Assembly (NCBI GenBank): GCA_007922225.1
Contig: ML679974.1
Coordinates: 2,841,105 to 2,905,104 of the forward strand
Source: Emydura subglobosa
Taxonomy: Eukaryota; Chordata; Testudines; Chelidae
DNA length: 64,000 nt
Reading direction: 5' to 3'
In this document: positions 1 to 11,788 of the stretch, piece by piece
Layout: each line of letters begins with the position of its first letter
Numbering within the stretch: the first letter of the stretch is position 1
Position numbers and translations under genes: made by a program
Notes under the pieces: generated by a model
The model's database searches: none
Told to the model about the DNA's origin: nothing
The model's input: only the letters and a program-made list of their open reading frames with translations

Positions 1-2379
1 AGGTTGACATGGGTTGGGTTCTGGATATTTTACACAATTTGCACTTTGCTTTAATCCAGCATCTGAAATCAGCTGGGACTATTGAGCCAGTAGTCCTTGT
101 GGTAGTATTTTCTGGAGCATGGAGTTCTTGGGGTGGGAGGAGGGGACTCAACTCAAAACTCACTTTTTTTCTTTGGTCTGACAGAGGCTGTGTTTGTTTG
201 CTTTCCAGGGATTTTGCTAGAGCCCTTCTTAGCCAGGATTTCCCAGAGGCGGAAAGCAGAGGGTTTATTGATGTTCTTTTCCCCCAGGTCCCAGTTAATA
301 TTACAGAAGAACAGACCATGCAAGAAAAGCACCTTAGAAAGGGGCATACAACAAACACATGACCCTGGGAGGAACAGGAACATACAAACTGAGATATGAG
401 TCAGTCTATACCTCTAGGATGACACACAATCAGATACCTTTGAAGATATTGGGAGAAACAGAACAATGTCCATTTTCAAATGTGATTACTGCTAGCATGG
501 GGAGTTTAGTCTTCATTCATCAGCTGAGACTTGAGAACCATTCTCCCTCCTGTCCATAAATTATATTTGGGTTAATTTGTGATGGGGAAGGGAGAGCAAT
601 TCTCAAGTCGCAATCAGCAAGCAAAGATTAAAGGCCCAACCTAGCTGCTGATGAGGTCAATGAATTTTGGCAGTGGTTCATGTGGGAACAGGGTTGAGCC
701 CTAACTAGATGAATGAAAAACCTGCCCCAGGTTACTTGTCAAGCATCAGCAGAATGCCAAATGGTTTAAACATTGCTACTCCTCTTCCTGGGAGGATTAG
801 AGATCCTCAGGAGAGAATGGAAAAGATTTATTAACGGCGCGCAAGCTGATAATAGACTAAAACGTTAGCTTGACACAGAAAAAGATAGCCTGCTCTTACA
901 CATCAGAAGTTAATCCTGTTTGAAAGCAGAGCCTGTGAGATGGAGAAAGAGAGACACTAGATACGAAACATTTTAAACCACTGTACAAGGCATTAAAAGT
1001 CACAGTCATAAAAAATAAGAACAATATGAGGTGATTCAGAAGTAGAAGAGAACAGAAACAGTACAAGAGAGGGAAAGGTTAATACAGACTCAAGAGTGGC
1101 TATAGTCAGCCATCGTGGGGAGGACAGGGGAGATGGGGTGGGGGGGGGTAGATTTAGAGACATTTTTAAAAGTCATGCCTGAAGGACTGAGAAAGATTTC
1201 AGGGAGGAGAAATTTCCATGGCTGAGGGCCCATCACAGCACAGGTCCATTCACATGCTGATCCAAGACAGTGAGATCGCCACAAGGCAGGTGGCGCATGA
1301 TCACAGATATCTGGGGCAGCACAAGGTCCAAGGAGGTCTTGAATAGAGCTTCAGCTGACTGCATGCAATGTGCCAAGGCCCAGCACTACCAGTTTCAAGT
1401 CTATCAGGCACCTGACTGGCAGCTAACATAAAGAATGCCAGAACTGATGTAATATGATGATGGCTGCTCAAAGCAGCAAACAAATTAACTGCTGTAAGCT
1501 GCTCAGCAGGTAAGTGACAAAGCTACCCTGCCAGGAGGGAGTTAGAGTAACTGAGCTTCGTAGTCAGGAGGGCAGGTGATGCTGCTGCTGCCAGGTCAGC
1601 ATGGGAGAAAGCCTGCACAACTACAAAAGCCATGTTCAAATCACAACCAACATGGGTGAGGGCACAGAGCAACACCAGGTTGCAGAGCACCTCTGAGAAA
1701 GTTGCCCAAATGCGCAGGGACACAGAGGAAGAATGAGCAGCTCAATAATAATGACCCCTTCAATCTAACTACAGGAAAGGTATTTCTCCAGGGTGCAAAC
1801 AAGGGAGCTACAGTGCTGCAGCTAGCAGAATCAGCCATTTGTCCAGGCCAGGGCTCTAACTTGCAGAATCCATGGGGCACCAGAGGGGGAGGGTCGGTGT
1901 CACTAGTGCACAACTGACACTTGAGCCTGCAGCTTTTAAAGGTGACTTCGCTTAGAGCTCTGGGTACACACTAGCCCCCTGTAACAGAAGGCGGTTCTGT
2001 CCTTATGAGGTTCTTACACCAGTCCCACCTCCACCGCAGCCAAGGCAGCACGCCAGTCCCCTCAGGGATGAGACACAGACCAGCAACACAGATTAGCTCC
2101 TGTCTGCTCCAGAGGACTGGGACCAGACCAGTTCCAGACACCACCTAGTCCCACCCCTTACGTTCATGGGAAGCCCGGCCTAGCCAGAGAACAAGGCTGA
2201 CCCCAAATCAAACCCAGCAGGAGCTCGGAGAAGCAGGGAATGGGGGGAGGAGGTCACCCATCATCCCCTACGGGACACAGACGGAGACCAGAGGAAGGCA
2301 GGTTTTAAAGCACCCACTGGCCACAGACACCCACCCGCCCGACTTTCGCCCACACACACAGCGTGTCACAGATTTACTC
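1..2379. other. No recognised gene; upstream flank of the NUBP2 promoter
   Basis: I see no coding exon with family resemblance on either strand, only short chance reading frames. In human, SPSB3 lies head-to-head with NUBP2, so this stretch may hold the first intron or non-coding exon of a minus-strand SPSB3. None of the SPSB3 protein was recognised here, so that is inference from synteny only. The sequence becomes GC-rich after about 2240. Confidence 0.4.
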
Positions 2380-2534
2380 CTCCCACAGAGAACGGCCCCC
2401 GACAGGGCAGATTCCCCTCCCCCCGGGGCCACAGAGCTGCGCCTCCGCGAGCAGGCCGCAGGCTCCTGCCCCCCGCCCCGCGGGCAGGCCTGTCCCCTCT
2501 GCTCTTTACCTCCTCACCCAGCGATTCTCTCGGG

Positions 2535-2597
2535 TCCTGTCCTGTCCTGTCCTGTCCTGTCCTGTCCTGTCCAGGCTGGCTGGCTGGCCGGCTGGCT
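2535..2597. repeat. TCCTG pentanucleotide repeat followed by GGCT/GCTC tetranucleotides
   Basis: About seven and a half tandem TCCTG units at 2535-2572, then GGCT-type and CTCG-type units to about 2607. It lies at the edge of the CpG island about 550 bases upstream of the NUBP2 start codon, so length variation could alter promoter spacing (inference). Confidence 0.9.
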
Positions 2598-3149
2598 CGC
2601 TCGCTCGTTCTCTCTCCGCCTGACCTATTTTCCGTTTCTCACCCTCCGAAATATAAACAATCCACACGCCGCACCGCCTCCTTCCGCGCCCATTGGCTGC
2701 GCATTCCTAGGGGGACAATGCCCGCCTCATCCGGCATTCTCAGTTGGTCCGTCCTCCCGTCACTCACAGTTAGAGGGCGGGGATAAATCATTAAGCTCTC
2801 AGCCTCTTCATCACGTGAGCTGTCAGTCCTCAGAGGGCTGCGCCATTGGAGGGAAGTTTCCAAGACCGACACTGATGCGCTTGGAGCGTGATCACGCACC
2901 AGTTACGAAACACAGAGGCTATTGGCTGAGAGGAACGCCTATCAGCAGGTCAGATCCGAGTTTCACTCAGTGCCTTTGACTGGCCAAAATTAGTTCATGG
3001 GCGGGATTACAGCTAGAGAGCGGCTTCTCATTGGTCGCGGCGCGCCTCACTCTGCGTGTGTGACCTCGCCATACTGGCAGACGGAAGTAGACAGAGCCGA
3101 GCGCGCGTGGTAGCGGCGTACCGGGCGGGGGCCGTTAGTTTGAGGCAAC

Positions 3150-3168
3150 ATGGAGGAGGAGGCGGCGG
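3150..3168 (+). CDS. NUBP2: NUBP2 coding exon 1 (MEEEAA, 19 nt)
   Basis: The context ggcaacATGG has A at -3 and G at +4. Six codons plus one base are followed by the donor gtgagt at 3169. The single leftover G combines with AG from the next exon (7190) to give Glu. The protein therefore begins [16 protein letters not shown], against human [15 protein letters not shown]. Confidence 0.9.
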
Positions 3169-6100
3169 GTGAGTAGGATCTGGGCCGCCCTGCGGGGCTT
3201 GCAGTGAGGACTCCCGCGGCAGCGGCCCCTCCCGCACCCCCGGGTGGTCGCTGAGCAGCCCCAGAGGAGGCGCATCCCCGGTACCACCAGCCCCGTCGGG
3301 GCCGCGCCGCTGCTGTTAGCTCCCCGCCGTGCGGGACCGCGAGGCTCATCGTCAGCCGAGGGGGCGTCACTGAACGGCGGCTGCTTGGGCGCTAAGCCTG
3401 TGTTTCTGCGGCGGTGCCTGCGCTCTGCTCCGCTGGCGGGGACGGGCCTGCGGCGGGCTCCCGAGCGTCCGTCGCTTCCCCAGGGCCGGCGGCAGCACGC
3501 GCCCCTCTTTGGCTGGGGACACTCACGCTGCAGCTGGGAGGGAGCGGGACGGCCCGGGTGTAAACAGCAGCCGCGGCCTGTCCCAGGGGCCGGGCTGCGC
3601 TGGCCGTGCCGAGGCTTGGCTTTGGCTGGCTGTGTGCTGCCGACTGACCGCAGCCGGGACCCGGAGCGGCGCGGCATTAGAGGGAGCCCGCAGCCCGTCC
3701 TGCTTCTCCCGCTCGGAGGGGCCCGGACTGGAGAGGCTCGTGCGGCCGTGGGGCGCTATTGTGGTGTGGGGGACGATGAACGGTTGTGGTTTGCTCATTG
3801 TCCACAAGGTACAAAACCGCCTGGCACAGGGAGGCAGTTTGACCCCTCCGGCCCCCAGCGCAGATAAAATGCTGCCTTTCAGGGGGAATTGGGCCTACTT
3901 GTATCTTGGGGACAGTCAGTTATTGGTAGTCTGACACCGTAGGTGTCCGGTGGTTTTTGTAGTGTAGACTGGACCTTATAAGGCTTTCTCAGCTATGCCT
4001 CATGGAGTTTGCAGAAACTGAGGAAACGGCCAAGAATTTGTGGTGTGACACAGCACTAGGAGCCTAGCACACATCTACTCCTGCTACATTTTCTCTTCTC
4101 ATATGACCAGTAATTTGGGGCTATCCAGATCTGATGGCGGTGAGGGGATGGATTTACTGCGTCGACTTCTGGCGACTTCTGGATCGATTGAGGGGGTCTT
4201 CACTGATTACTCAGTCAATCCGGATAGGTTGATCTGACTCTTTTTCAAATTCCTGCTCTGCCTGATCTGGGCATCCATCCCATCCCTATCCCAGGTGAGT
4301 GCCCTGACCCCCATGCTATTGGGTGCTCTGGGGTAGATCTCGCTCAATCTGTCCTGTTGGAGCTGTTCCAGTTTGTATAAAGAGTTAAATATTAATTGGA
4401 GCAGGACCTGGAATTTGGGTCTCCCACGTCCCAGGTGAGTGACCTAACCACTAGGCTGTAGAATTTATCTCTAGCCCAGTGAATATTTAATTAGTTATGC
4501 AAAAGGGTCCAATTCCAACATGAGTGACTGAGGGAAACCCATCACATGGCGGTTAGGGCACTTTCCTGGAATGTGAGTGATCTAAATTCAAGTCCTTGCC
4601 ATGTCCCAGGTGAGTGCCTTGACCATTGGGCTGTTGGGTATTACGCATGACACCCAGCTGTTCTTGTAAGAGCACTCCTATGAGTCAGGCTTCAGAGAAC
4701 ACCTACTGGATCAGGCTTTGTTGGTGAAAGAGGTCGGGGGGGGGGGTGTCACACCTAGCTTGTGAATCCCACTGGGACTTAAGCATGAACTAGAGCACTA
4801 AGCAGCTTGGCAGCATCAGGACTGATGTGGTTTTGCATGTGTCCAACAGCAGGAACTTAAGTGCCTGTGGAGTTAGACAGCAGCTGAATGAGGTTTTTGC
4901 GGATCTCTGAGTCTTCCCACACCTTAGATTTAGCTACCTTAAATGGCAGCTAAGTGCCTATGGCCCTTTGTGGAGCTAGCCTTTGGTACTCACTACTTTA
5001 TCTCATCCCTGGCTCCTTTGAGAGAACAGTAAGTCTGCTATTCTTGTAAATGCCACCTAATATACTCCCCAGTTATATGACAATCAGAGCCTATTCATCT
5101 ATGTACAACAAAAATTATGGGAGAGAGAGAACCTACACAGAAGGACACTAGATATCAAACACCTATGGAAACTTCTTGCAATTTCTTCCTTTCATTACAG
5201 AAGGGGAAATAGAGAGCAGATATCTGTATTATGAATTACCTTTGATTGAGTTCCTGATTACTTCTCCCATGGTCAAAGCAGGCTCCATCTCAAAATGAAG
5301 TCACTTTCTCTCACTTAGCTTCTTCAGTAAATGGAGTCTTCCTCTCCCTTGATTGCTATTTTATATCTCCTTAAACACTGGAAAACCTCTCCTGAGCAGG
5401 AGACCATATCTTCCTCTCCAGTGCTGCTTCTGATGGGTTCAGGGAACATAGCCAATCTGAGGTACACCTCACATTGATATGTGAAGCTTCAGGAAATTCC
5501 TTGATGACTCAGGTTAACTATTCCTAGCTATTTGTTTCCTCCTGGACCTATTAATGGTTGTTTACCTTTACATCTGAGTCCTTAGGGTTTTCAGGACCCA
5601 TGACTGACCATTCAGGAATGTGAGGAGCCATTGGAATTCAAATAGTCCTCTGTTACCATGAGTCAGGTATGGGACAGGAGTTCTCCATTAGACACCTGGT
5701 CCCACGCTAGTGCAGAAGCTAGTGAAGAAGAATGAAAAGATTCATGGGAGACGAGTTGGCTATAATTAGGGCCTAAATAAAATCTTCAGGAAGCTTTGCC
5801 AAATTTGCAAATCACAGCAGAGGTGCAGATATTAACTTTGTTTATGAAACACTTAAAGTAACATTCAATAACAAAACATACCTTTTAGAAAAAATTTAGG
5901 TGACACTCTTGCTGTAAAACCAGTTTATACTGATTACTCCCTGTGCTTCTTTCCCCTGCTCCCACATAACAACCTAGATTAGATTTTTAGCAATAAAGGT
6001 CTTTGCTGGAACCCAAGAACCCAGAGATGAGTTCTATCTGCCCTTGGAAAGATGGGTTTATTGAAAACCTGTGGTTTGTTTCTTGTGGTCCATGAGACAT

Positions 6101-9100
6101 TGGTCCTTTGCCCCCAGCTCCAGAAACTTGTAACAATATCCATCCTCCTCTTTCCTCACTCCAAGAGCTGGTCCCCTTGGGTCAAGGTTGACTCCCATTG
6201 GTGGGGAATCTCGCACTGCCACTATCTGTGCTGTGACGCAATACAGAACTTCAGTCTGGGGATGGGTCAAAGGTGTAATTTCCCCCTCTGCTGACATTAC
6301 AGTAGTGAAATGAGTATGTTAATGCAGATTTGCTATGGGTTTGAAGGGATTTATCCCCATTTTGAGTTTTTCTTGCTTTCAGGGCTGTATAGTTCTTGTC
6401 TCTATCTGGATCTTAGATGAGCAGTTTCAGATTTTCTCACAGCCCTGCCTCTGCCAGCATGCCTGGAAGCCCTCTGGCTTTACTCCATTTAAAGAATCTC
6501 AGATGAATGTGTTCACAGCCCTTCCCTCAAGACTGAAAGCACACTGTGTAAGAATCATAAACAGAGGCTGCTTAGACCGGAGCAAACACTGACAGTGCAG
6601 CAAGCAAATGGAAGAAAACTTAGGATAAGACACTGATGTGTTCAGAAAAACAAGATCTACACAGCACAGAAAGGAGGAAACTCAGAGGGGACTGGATAGC
6701 TCAAGAGAGTGAGGGGCCAGAGCGTTTCGCTACTATGTCCCAAATTGCAATCTGGTCCAGAACAGTAGGGACAAAAGAACTTAAGCATGTGCTTAAGTCC
6801 CACTGAGGTCAGTTTAAATGCTTTGCTGAATCAGAGCCAAAGTCCTGCCCACCCCACTGGTGATTTGCTGGCTGTATGTTGAGCTGAGGAGTCACAGGTC
6901 TCTTCCTACTGGATAACTGTCTATTTTTCAACATCCACCATCACATTTTGACTCAGGTTGCCCCACTGTTTTTAAGCACTCTGCAACACCTTTGCCACCC
7001 TTTCTTTTCTTTACGAGGTGATAGCTTCTTTTTTAAACCGCTCTTCAGTAGGAGTGATGTTCTAGCTGTGACATGTAAGGAGTCACTCACTCAGCTGGCT
7101 GGCTATGGCATTGCTATACATCCTCAGTGCAGCATGATGCTGTGTAGAGTTGCAGGGATGCCTCAGTGTTGTTCTGTTGTCCTTCACAGAGAGAGGTAAC
7201 CTGGCTGGAGTTCGACACATTCTTTTGGTGCTCTCAGGAAAAGGAGGCGTGGGAAAAAGCACCATCTCCACCGAGCTGGCTTTGGCTTTACGGCATGCTG
7301 GGAAAAAGGTGAGCGAGCTTCCATGTGGCAGTCTTAGGTGTGTATTCTCCTTGCCCATGTGCACCCAAGATTCTAGTCTGGGGTTTGCGCTCATAATTTA
7401 GGTGTTAAACATATTGTAGAACTTTTGGTATCTGGTCATTAAGATCCTTCAAGCAGGTTCTGTTGAGGTGGAGCAAAAGTTAGTTTTACTATAAGATTTC
7501 TGATTTTTCTGTATATATTTAATGAAAAAACTGCTAAGTCTAGTTTTAAGGTGCTCCAATAAAGATGTTATTGATGTGCAAAATACTATGAAAGTGCTGT
7601 GCAATTATAATTATCCACTTTATGCAAACAGGGAAACTGAGGCATAGAGCAGGAAAGTGACTTGTCTAATGTCACACGGAGACAGTGGCAGAGCAGGGAA
7701 TAGAACTCAGGTTCCCTGACATCTGGACCTAAGTGAAATAGCTAGGTCAAGTTGCCTCCCTTTGCTAATTAATGTCTGCCCTGGGCTCAGCAGGTGTTGA
7801 TATACTATGCTGTGTATCTAGAAGCTACTGTGTGGATGGAGACCTGGAGGATTGGGTCCTTGACCTTTGTTGTCATTGTTCTCCAGGGCCCCCTGTTGTC
7901 TTGCCTGTCCTGCTTCAGGGCAGCTGCTGTGTGTGCCATGCAGTTACAGGCTACGAGTAGGGGGGAAAAAAAGGGGGAGGCAAAATCCCTCTAAAGATTT
8001 CCAGAGGTCTGAGAGGACATTGGGCTTTGCACATGGAAAGGCAGACCCCTCCTGGGCATACAAGCAGGACATGACCTATATGAATGGTTACAATTTACAT
8101 TGTGGCGAAGGCCCCCAAAGCACCTAATACACACATGCACACAACACTAAAATATGGCCATTTCTGGAGGGGGATTGGGCCACCCAGCCAACACACAGCA
8201 CAACAGGGGCGATGGGGAATTGTGACTGAAGACACAGGGCAAACAAAGTGCCCCAAAGGCTCTTTAAAGTCCTGCAGAGCAGACGGGACCTTGATTTTTT
8301 TAAAGCCTCATTTGGAAGATCTCTGTCCAGGAAGTTCAGTGAAGATACAGTGATCTCCCTTGGAAAGGGGAAGAGCTGTGTGAATTTGTCCAGGATTTGA
8401 ACATGTAGTTCCTGTGTATTTCAAATCTGATGTTTAGGCTTCTAAGCCATCCTTTCCATGAAGTCGTCTGGGCTGCAGAAATCAGTGGAAAGTTATGTTT
8501 TGCCTAGCTGGCTCTCTGTGCTGTCTGAATGTGGAGGGTTGTCTGAATGGTTCCCCTGTTCATCGACAGGTGGGAGTCCTGGATGTGGACCTATGTGGCC
8601 CCAGCATCCCTCGCATGCTCAAAGTCCAGGGCAAGGACGTGCACCAGTGTGACAGTGGCTGGGTGCCCGTCTTCGTGGACCAAGACAAAAGCATCTCCCT
8701 CATGTCGATTGGTTTCTTGCTGGAGAACTCAGATGATGCCGTAGTGTGGAGAGGGCCCAAGAAAAATGGTACAGAATGCTTTTACTCTTGATAGTAACCC
8801 TACATGAACGGTACCCAAACTTTTCCTGTCGTGCCTCCCCTTTACCAGTAATGCAATCTGTCCCCCACACTTCCTTCCATTACTGCACAGCCAGGGCTTC
8901 CTCAGCAACAGAGCTTGGGCTGAAGGCAGAACTGGGGATGGAGACGGAGTTTGAGCTGGACTGGGGGTACGGTGACCAGACAGTAAGTGGGGGTTGGGGA
9001 GTAATAGGAGCCTATATAAGAAAAAGCCTCAAATATTGGGACTGTCCCTAGAAAATCAGGATGTCTGGTCACCCTTACAGAGTGGAGAGGGAATGAGGGC

Positions 9101-11788
9101 AGAGCTGGAGCTGCGGCTGGGAGCAGAGTGGGACTGGGTGGTGCTCCCTCCCCTCGCTCAGGGCCCTCCATGTGCCCCCTTGAACATTCCTCTGTGCCCC
9201 CCGGGGGGAATGCCCCACAGTTCAGAGACCGACTGCCCTACAGCAAGACACCTCCTGCAAAGATGAAATTAATTGAAACGCATGCTTGCCTTACTTCCAG
9301 GTTGGTCTTGTCCTGCGTATTGCTCATTGTCACCCTGTCTGTAGGAATGGGTTGTAGTCTGTAGTTCTTGCTATGTAGGGCCGGATGATAGACTGGGTGT
9401 AGGTGACCTTTGGAGCCTTTGACCTCTAGCTTGTTGATTTCAATCTAGTGGTCATCAGTGACTAAACGTTTCCATCATGTGATGGCTGTTCAGTGGCCTC
9501 TGGGAAATGAGCTGGTAGGTCTGTCCTGTTCTCTCTGAACAGGTGTCTCTAATCTCAATGGCCTGGGAGACAGAACTACCTCTCACCACCGAGAGGCACT
9601 CCCTGCCGGGCAGGATTGAGACCCTGGGGGTAGGTGGCATTGCCACTGCTTCTGTTGGTAGAGGCTTCAGTTTCTATTTAGTCTATTCTTTTGCACCTCT
9701 CTGTTCACACAGCGCAATGGTCTGATGTCTAACTGGTGCTACCGCACAGTGGAAAGCAAAGATTTTCCTCCATTCTGTTTTTGCAGCTTTGATAAAGCAA
9801 TTTATCTGTGATGTGGCCTGGGGAGAACTTGACTTCCTGATTGTGGATACGCCTCCGGGGACCTCAGATGAGCACATCTCCACAGTGGAATCCCTTCGCC
9901 CGTATAAACCCTTCGGAGCAGTCCTGGTCACAACACCACAGGTATGTGATATGTACTGGAGCAAAGGCCTCTGGCTTTTTTCTGGAGCATGTGCTGCCAC
10001 ATCCTTCCCTGGGTCCACAACTAAACTAATACTGTGTTTACATGACTCTATTTGTGTGTCAGTGTCTGTCTCTGGCTATTAGTTCTGCATTTCTACTCCC
10101 CTCATATCCCCCACCTATGTCTGTGTACCCTGCCCTAATCTTAAGGATTGGCAGCACCAGATGCCTGGGCAGAAAAACAGACATGCACCTCTCTGGTTCT
10201 GCTGGCCCCTTATCACTGATGCCCCTGACTCTGTGTCCACAGGCGGTGTCCATAGGGGATGTCAGGCGAGAGCTGACGTTCTGTAAGAAGATGGGATTGC
10301 GCGTTATCGGGATTGTAGAGAACATGAGTGGTTTCGTCTGCCCGCACTGTTCGGTGAGCCCTTTACGACTGACCCAAGGCTGAGTTACACCCTCCCTCAA
10401 TGGGGTGCTAGGCAGTCTGCTACTCTGTTTTGCTCGAGGCTGGGGATTTGAATTTTTTTTGCTGGTTGTGGTCCCTTGGCTGCTGAAGAGCAGGGAATGC
10501 CATGAAGGTGATGTGGTCACTGGAGGCCAGCGGCTGATTGTACCTCCTTCGTTGGCTGGCTGTTGGGGTAGGTTCAGGACAGGCAGTTCTCATCTTCCTA
10601 GAGGGTGATGAGAGCAAGATAATGTCTTTGAGGAAGTGCGTGAGATGGGGGAATCAGCAGCTACCAGAGGCAAAAAAGCATTGCCTGCTCCGAGAACTGT
10701 ATCACCTTCTGCATTGTCTTCATTTAAATGTACCCAGATAAACAGTCACGTCACCCATCTGTGCTGCCCGGTGGGCAGCGTAACTGCTGCTTTGAGAGGT
10801 TCCTGGTGACTAAATGCTGTGTCTCCTGCTTTTCCAGGAGTGCACAAACATCTTTTCCAAAGGGGGTGGTGAAGAGCTGGCGAAGCATGCTGGAGTCCCG
10901 TTCCTAGGTGAGTATCTTGAATATGGAGCCTCCCTAGGAAAGGGATGGATCAGAGGGGGACAGTATGGTGACCAGCTAGTTGTTGGTGAGTGGTGAGAAC
11001 ACAGTGCTACAAGGAGGATGGGAGGGAACCCAGACTGTAAGCCAAGGAGAAGCATATCCCCCTGAGGTATGAAGAGATCCTTATTTGGGAGGGGAGCATA
11101 GAGCTGCTAAAGGGGGTCAGTATGTGTTTGGCAGGTAGAGAACAGAGGCAGAGGTACCTGGCAGTCCAGTCTGACTTTGGATGTGGGGGGAGATTTGGAG
11201 CGATCATAACTGCCTGCCGTCAGGTAATGCCAAGCACAAGCAGCACCACTGAAAGTCCAGCGGTGCTCCCATGAGAGAGATGAGGAATTCATTTAAACCT
11301 CCTTAATTATTTATTCCTCCCCCTAATCAAGGACCTAGTAATAGTCTCAACAGTGATGTCAGAGTAAATCTCTGCTGACAGTGATGCTAAAGCACTTATA
11401 GCTCCTCTACACAGAAAATGTCTGGTTTGGTGCTGTATGTTGAGCACGTAGGGGAAAGGGCTTGCAGGTGAGCAGTAAGGGCTGTAATAATGTCAGTTCT
11501 GCTTGTCTTATCACGCTCTCTCTCCTTTGGTTGGTATGGGTGTCACTCCCATCTTTCTGTGCCTCTGACTTGCATGTGTGTCATTTCTGTCAATCGTTCC
11601 AACAGTCTCATGGTCACTCTCTCCCTGTGTCCTCCCACACAGGATGTGTGCCCCTTGATCCCCACCTCGCCCAGAGCTTGGAGGAAGGTAAAGATTTCAT
11701 CCAGGAGTTTCCCAAGAGCTCTGCCTTCCCTGCCCTTGCTTCCATCGCCCAGCAGATCGTGGACAGGACATCCCCTCAGGGCTCTTGA
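3150..11788 (+). CDS. NUBP2: NUBP2, cytosolic Fe-S cluster assembly factor (spliced, 7 coding exons)
   Basis: P-loop ATPase of the Mrp/NBP35 family. With NUBP1 it forms the cytosolic scaffold that builds 4Fe-4S clusters for cytosolic and nuclear proteins. Coding exons: 3150-3168, 7190-7308, 8570-8768, 9787-9941, 10243-10353, 10838-10907 and 11643-11788. All introns are GT-AG and all phases agree, giving 819 nt or 272 residues (human 271). Seen in the translation: deviant Walker [10 protein letters not shown] at residues 23-31; [13 protein letters not shown] after intron 2; [11 protein letters not shown] in exon 4; the CPHC cluster-binding pair (C197, C200) at the end of exon 5, with another Cys at 203. 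Human FLGSVPLDP reads FLGCVPLDP here. The start was chosen because MEEEAA ends at a donor and joins GNLAGVRH in frame. The reading frame is intact throughout. Very sure of identity. Confidence 0.97.
3969..7189 (+). other. NUBP2 intron 1, distal part
   Basis: Non-coding. It holds a relic of the gtctacac-type turtle element (about 4120-4230), the tRNA-like modules at 4245-4640, a 9-base G run near 4736, and a relic of the aagcatgtgcttaag palindromic family at 6780-6843. The rest, including 4700-6780, shows nothing I recognise. Confidence 0.6.
4245..4640. repeat. Cluster of four tRNA-like SINE/MITE modules in mixed orientation
   Basis: The same tRNA-like core recurs four times. It is antisense at about 4250-4325, 4395-4460 and 4598-4640 (ccaggtgagtgccctgac and variants), and sense at 4545-4597. 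The sense copy reads ggttagggcac, followed by a B-box-like ttcaagtcc. The sense and last antisense copies abut head to head and could form a hairpin with roughly 35-base arms. I cannot name the family with confidence. Confidence 0.6.
7555..7735 (-). repeat. MIR/CORE-type SINE, antisense
   Basis: Contains gggaaactgaggcatagag, gacttgtctaatgtcac and gcagagcagggaatagaac. These are the reverse complement of the conserved MIR stretch (cctcagtttccc, tgccac). It lies in NUBP2 intron 2, and its divergence indicates an old insertion. Confidence 0.7.
8806..9235. mobile_element. Non-autonomous hAT element in NUBP2 intron 3
   Basis: Imperfect terminal inverted repeats (left gaacggtacccaaactttt, right cacagttcagagaccgactg) resemble the cagtggttcccaaact ends of hAT elements. 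Flanking 8-base target duplications are ccctacat (8798-8805) and ccctacag (9236-9243), matching at 7 of 8. It begins 38 bases after the exon 3 donor and has no transposase. Confidence 0.8.
8970..9075. mobile_element. 106-bp MITE nested inside the hAT element
   Basis: The ends ggtgaccagaca and tgtctggtcaccct are inverted repeats. The element is flanked by TA on both sides (8968-8969, 9076-9077), consistent with a TA-targeting (Tc1/mariner-like) MITE. It lies wholly within the hAT at 8806-9235, so it is younger than that insertion. Confidence 0.7.

Larger units (their letters stand above)
2380..3880. promoter_or_regulatory. CpG island, probable bidirectional promoter of NUBP2
   Basis: GC- and CpG-rich block surrounding the NUBP2 start codon. 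Four ATTGG (inverted CCAAT, NF-Y type) motifs lie at 2692-2696, 2845-2849, 2921-2925 and 3030-3034. An E-box within TCACGTGA lies at 2811-2818, and GC-boxes near 2773 and 3124. No TATA box stands out near 3150. Several CCAAT boxes in a TATA-less island are typical of divergent housekeeping promoters. In human NUBP2 shares its promoter region with SPSB3, so the other direction probably serves that gene (inference). Long open frames within the island are composition artefacts. Confidence 0.7.

Noticed and set aside
3135..3867. Long open frames on both strands across the CpG island (up to 207 codons)
   Set aside because: They overlap the NUBP2 start exon and intron, have Arg/Pro/Gly-rich composition expected of GC-rich DNA, and match no family.
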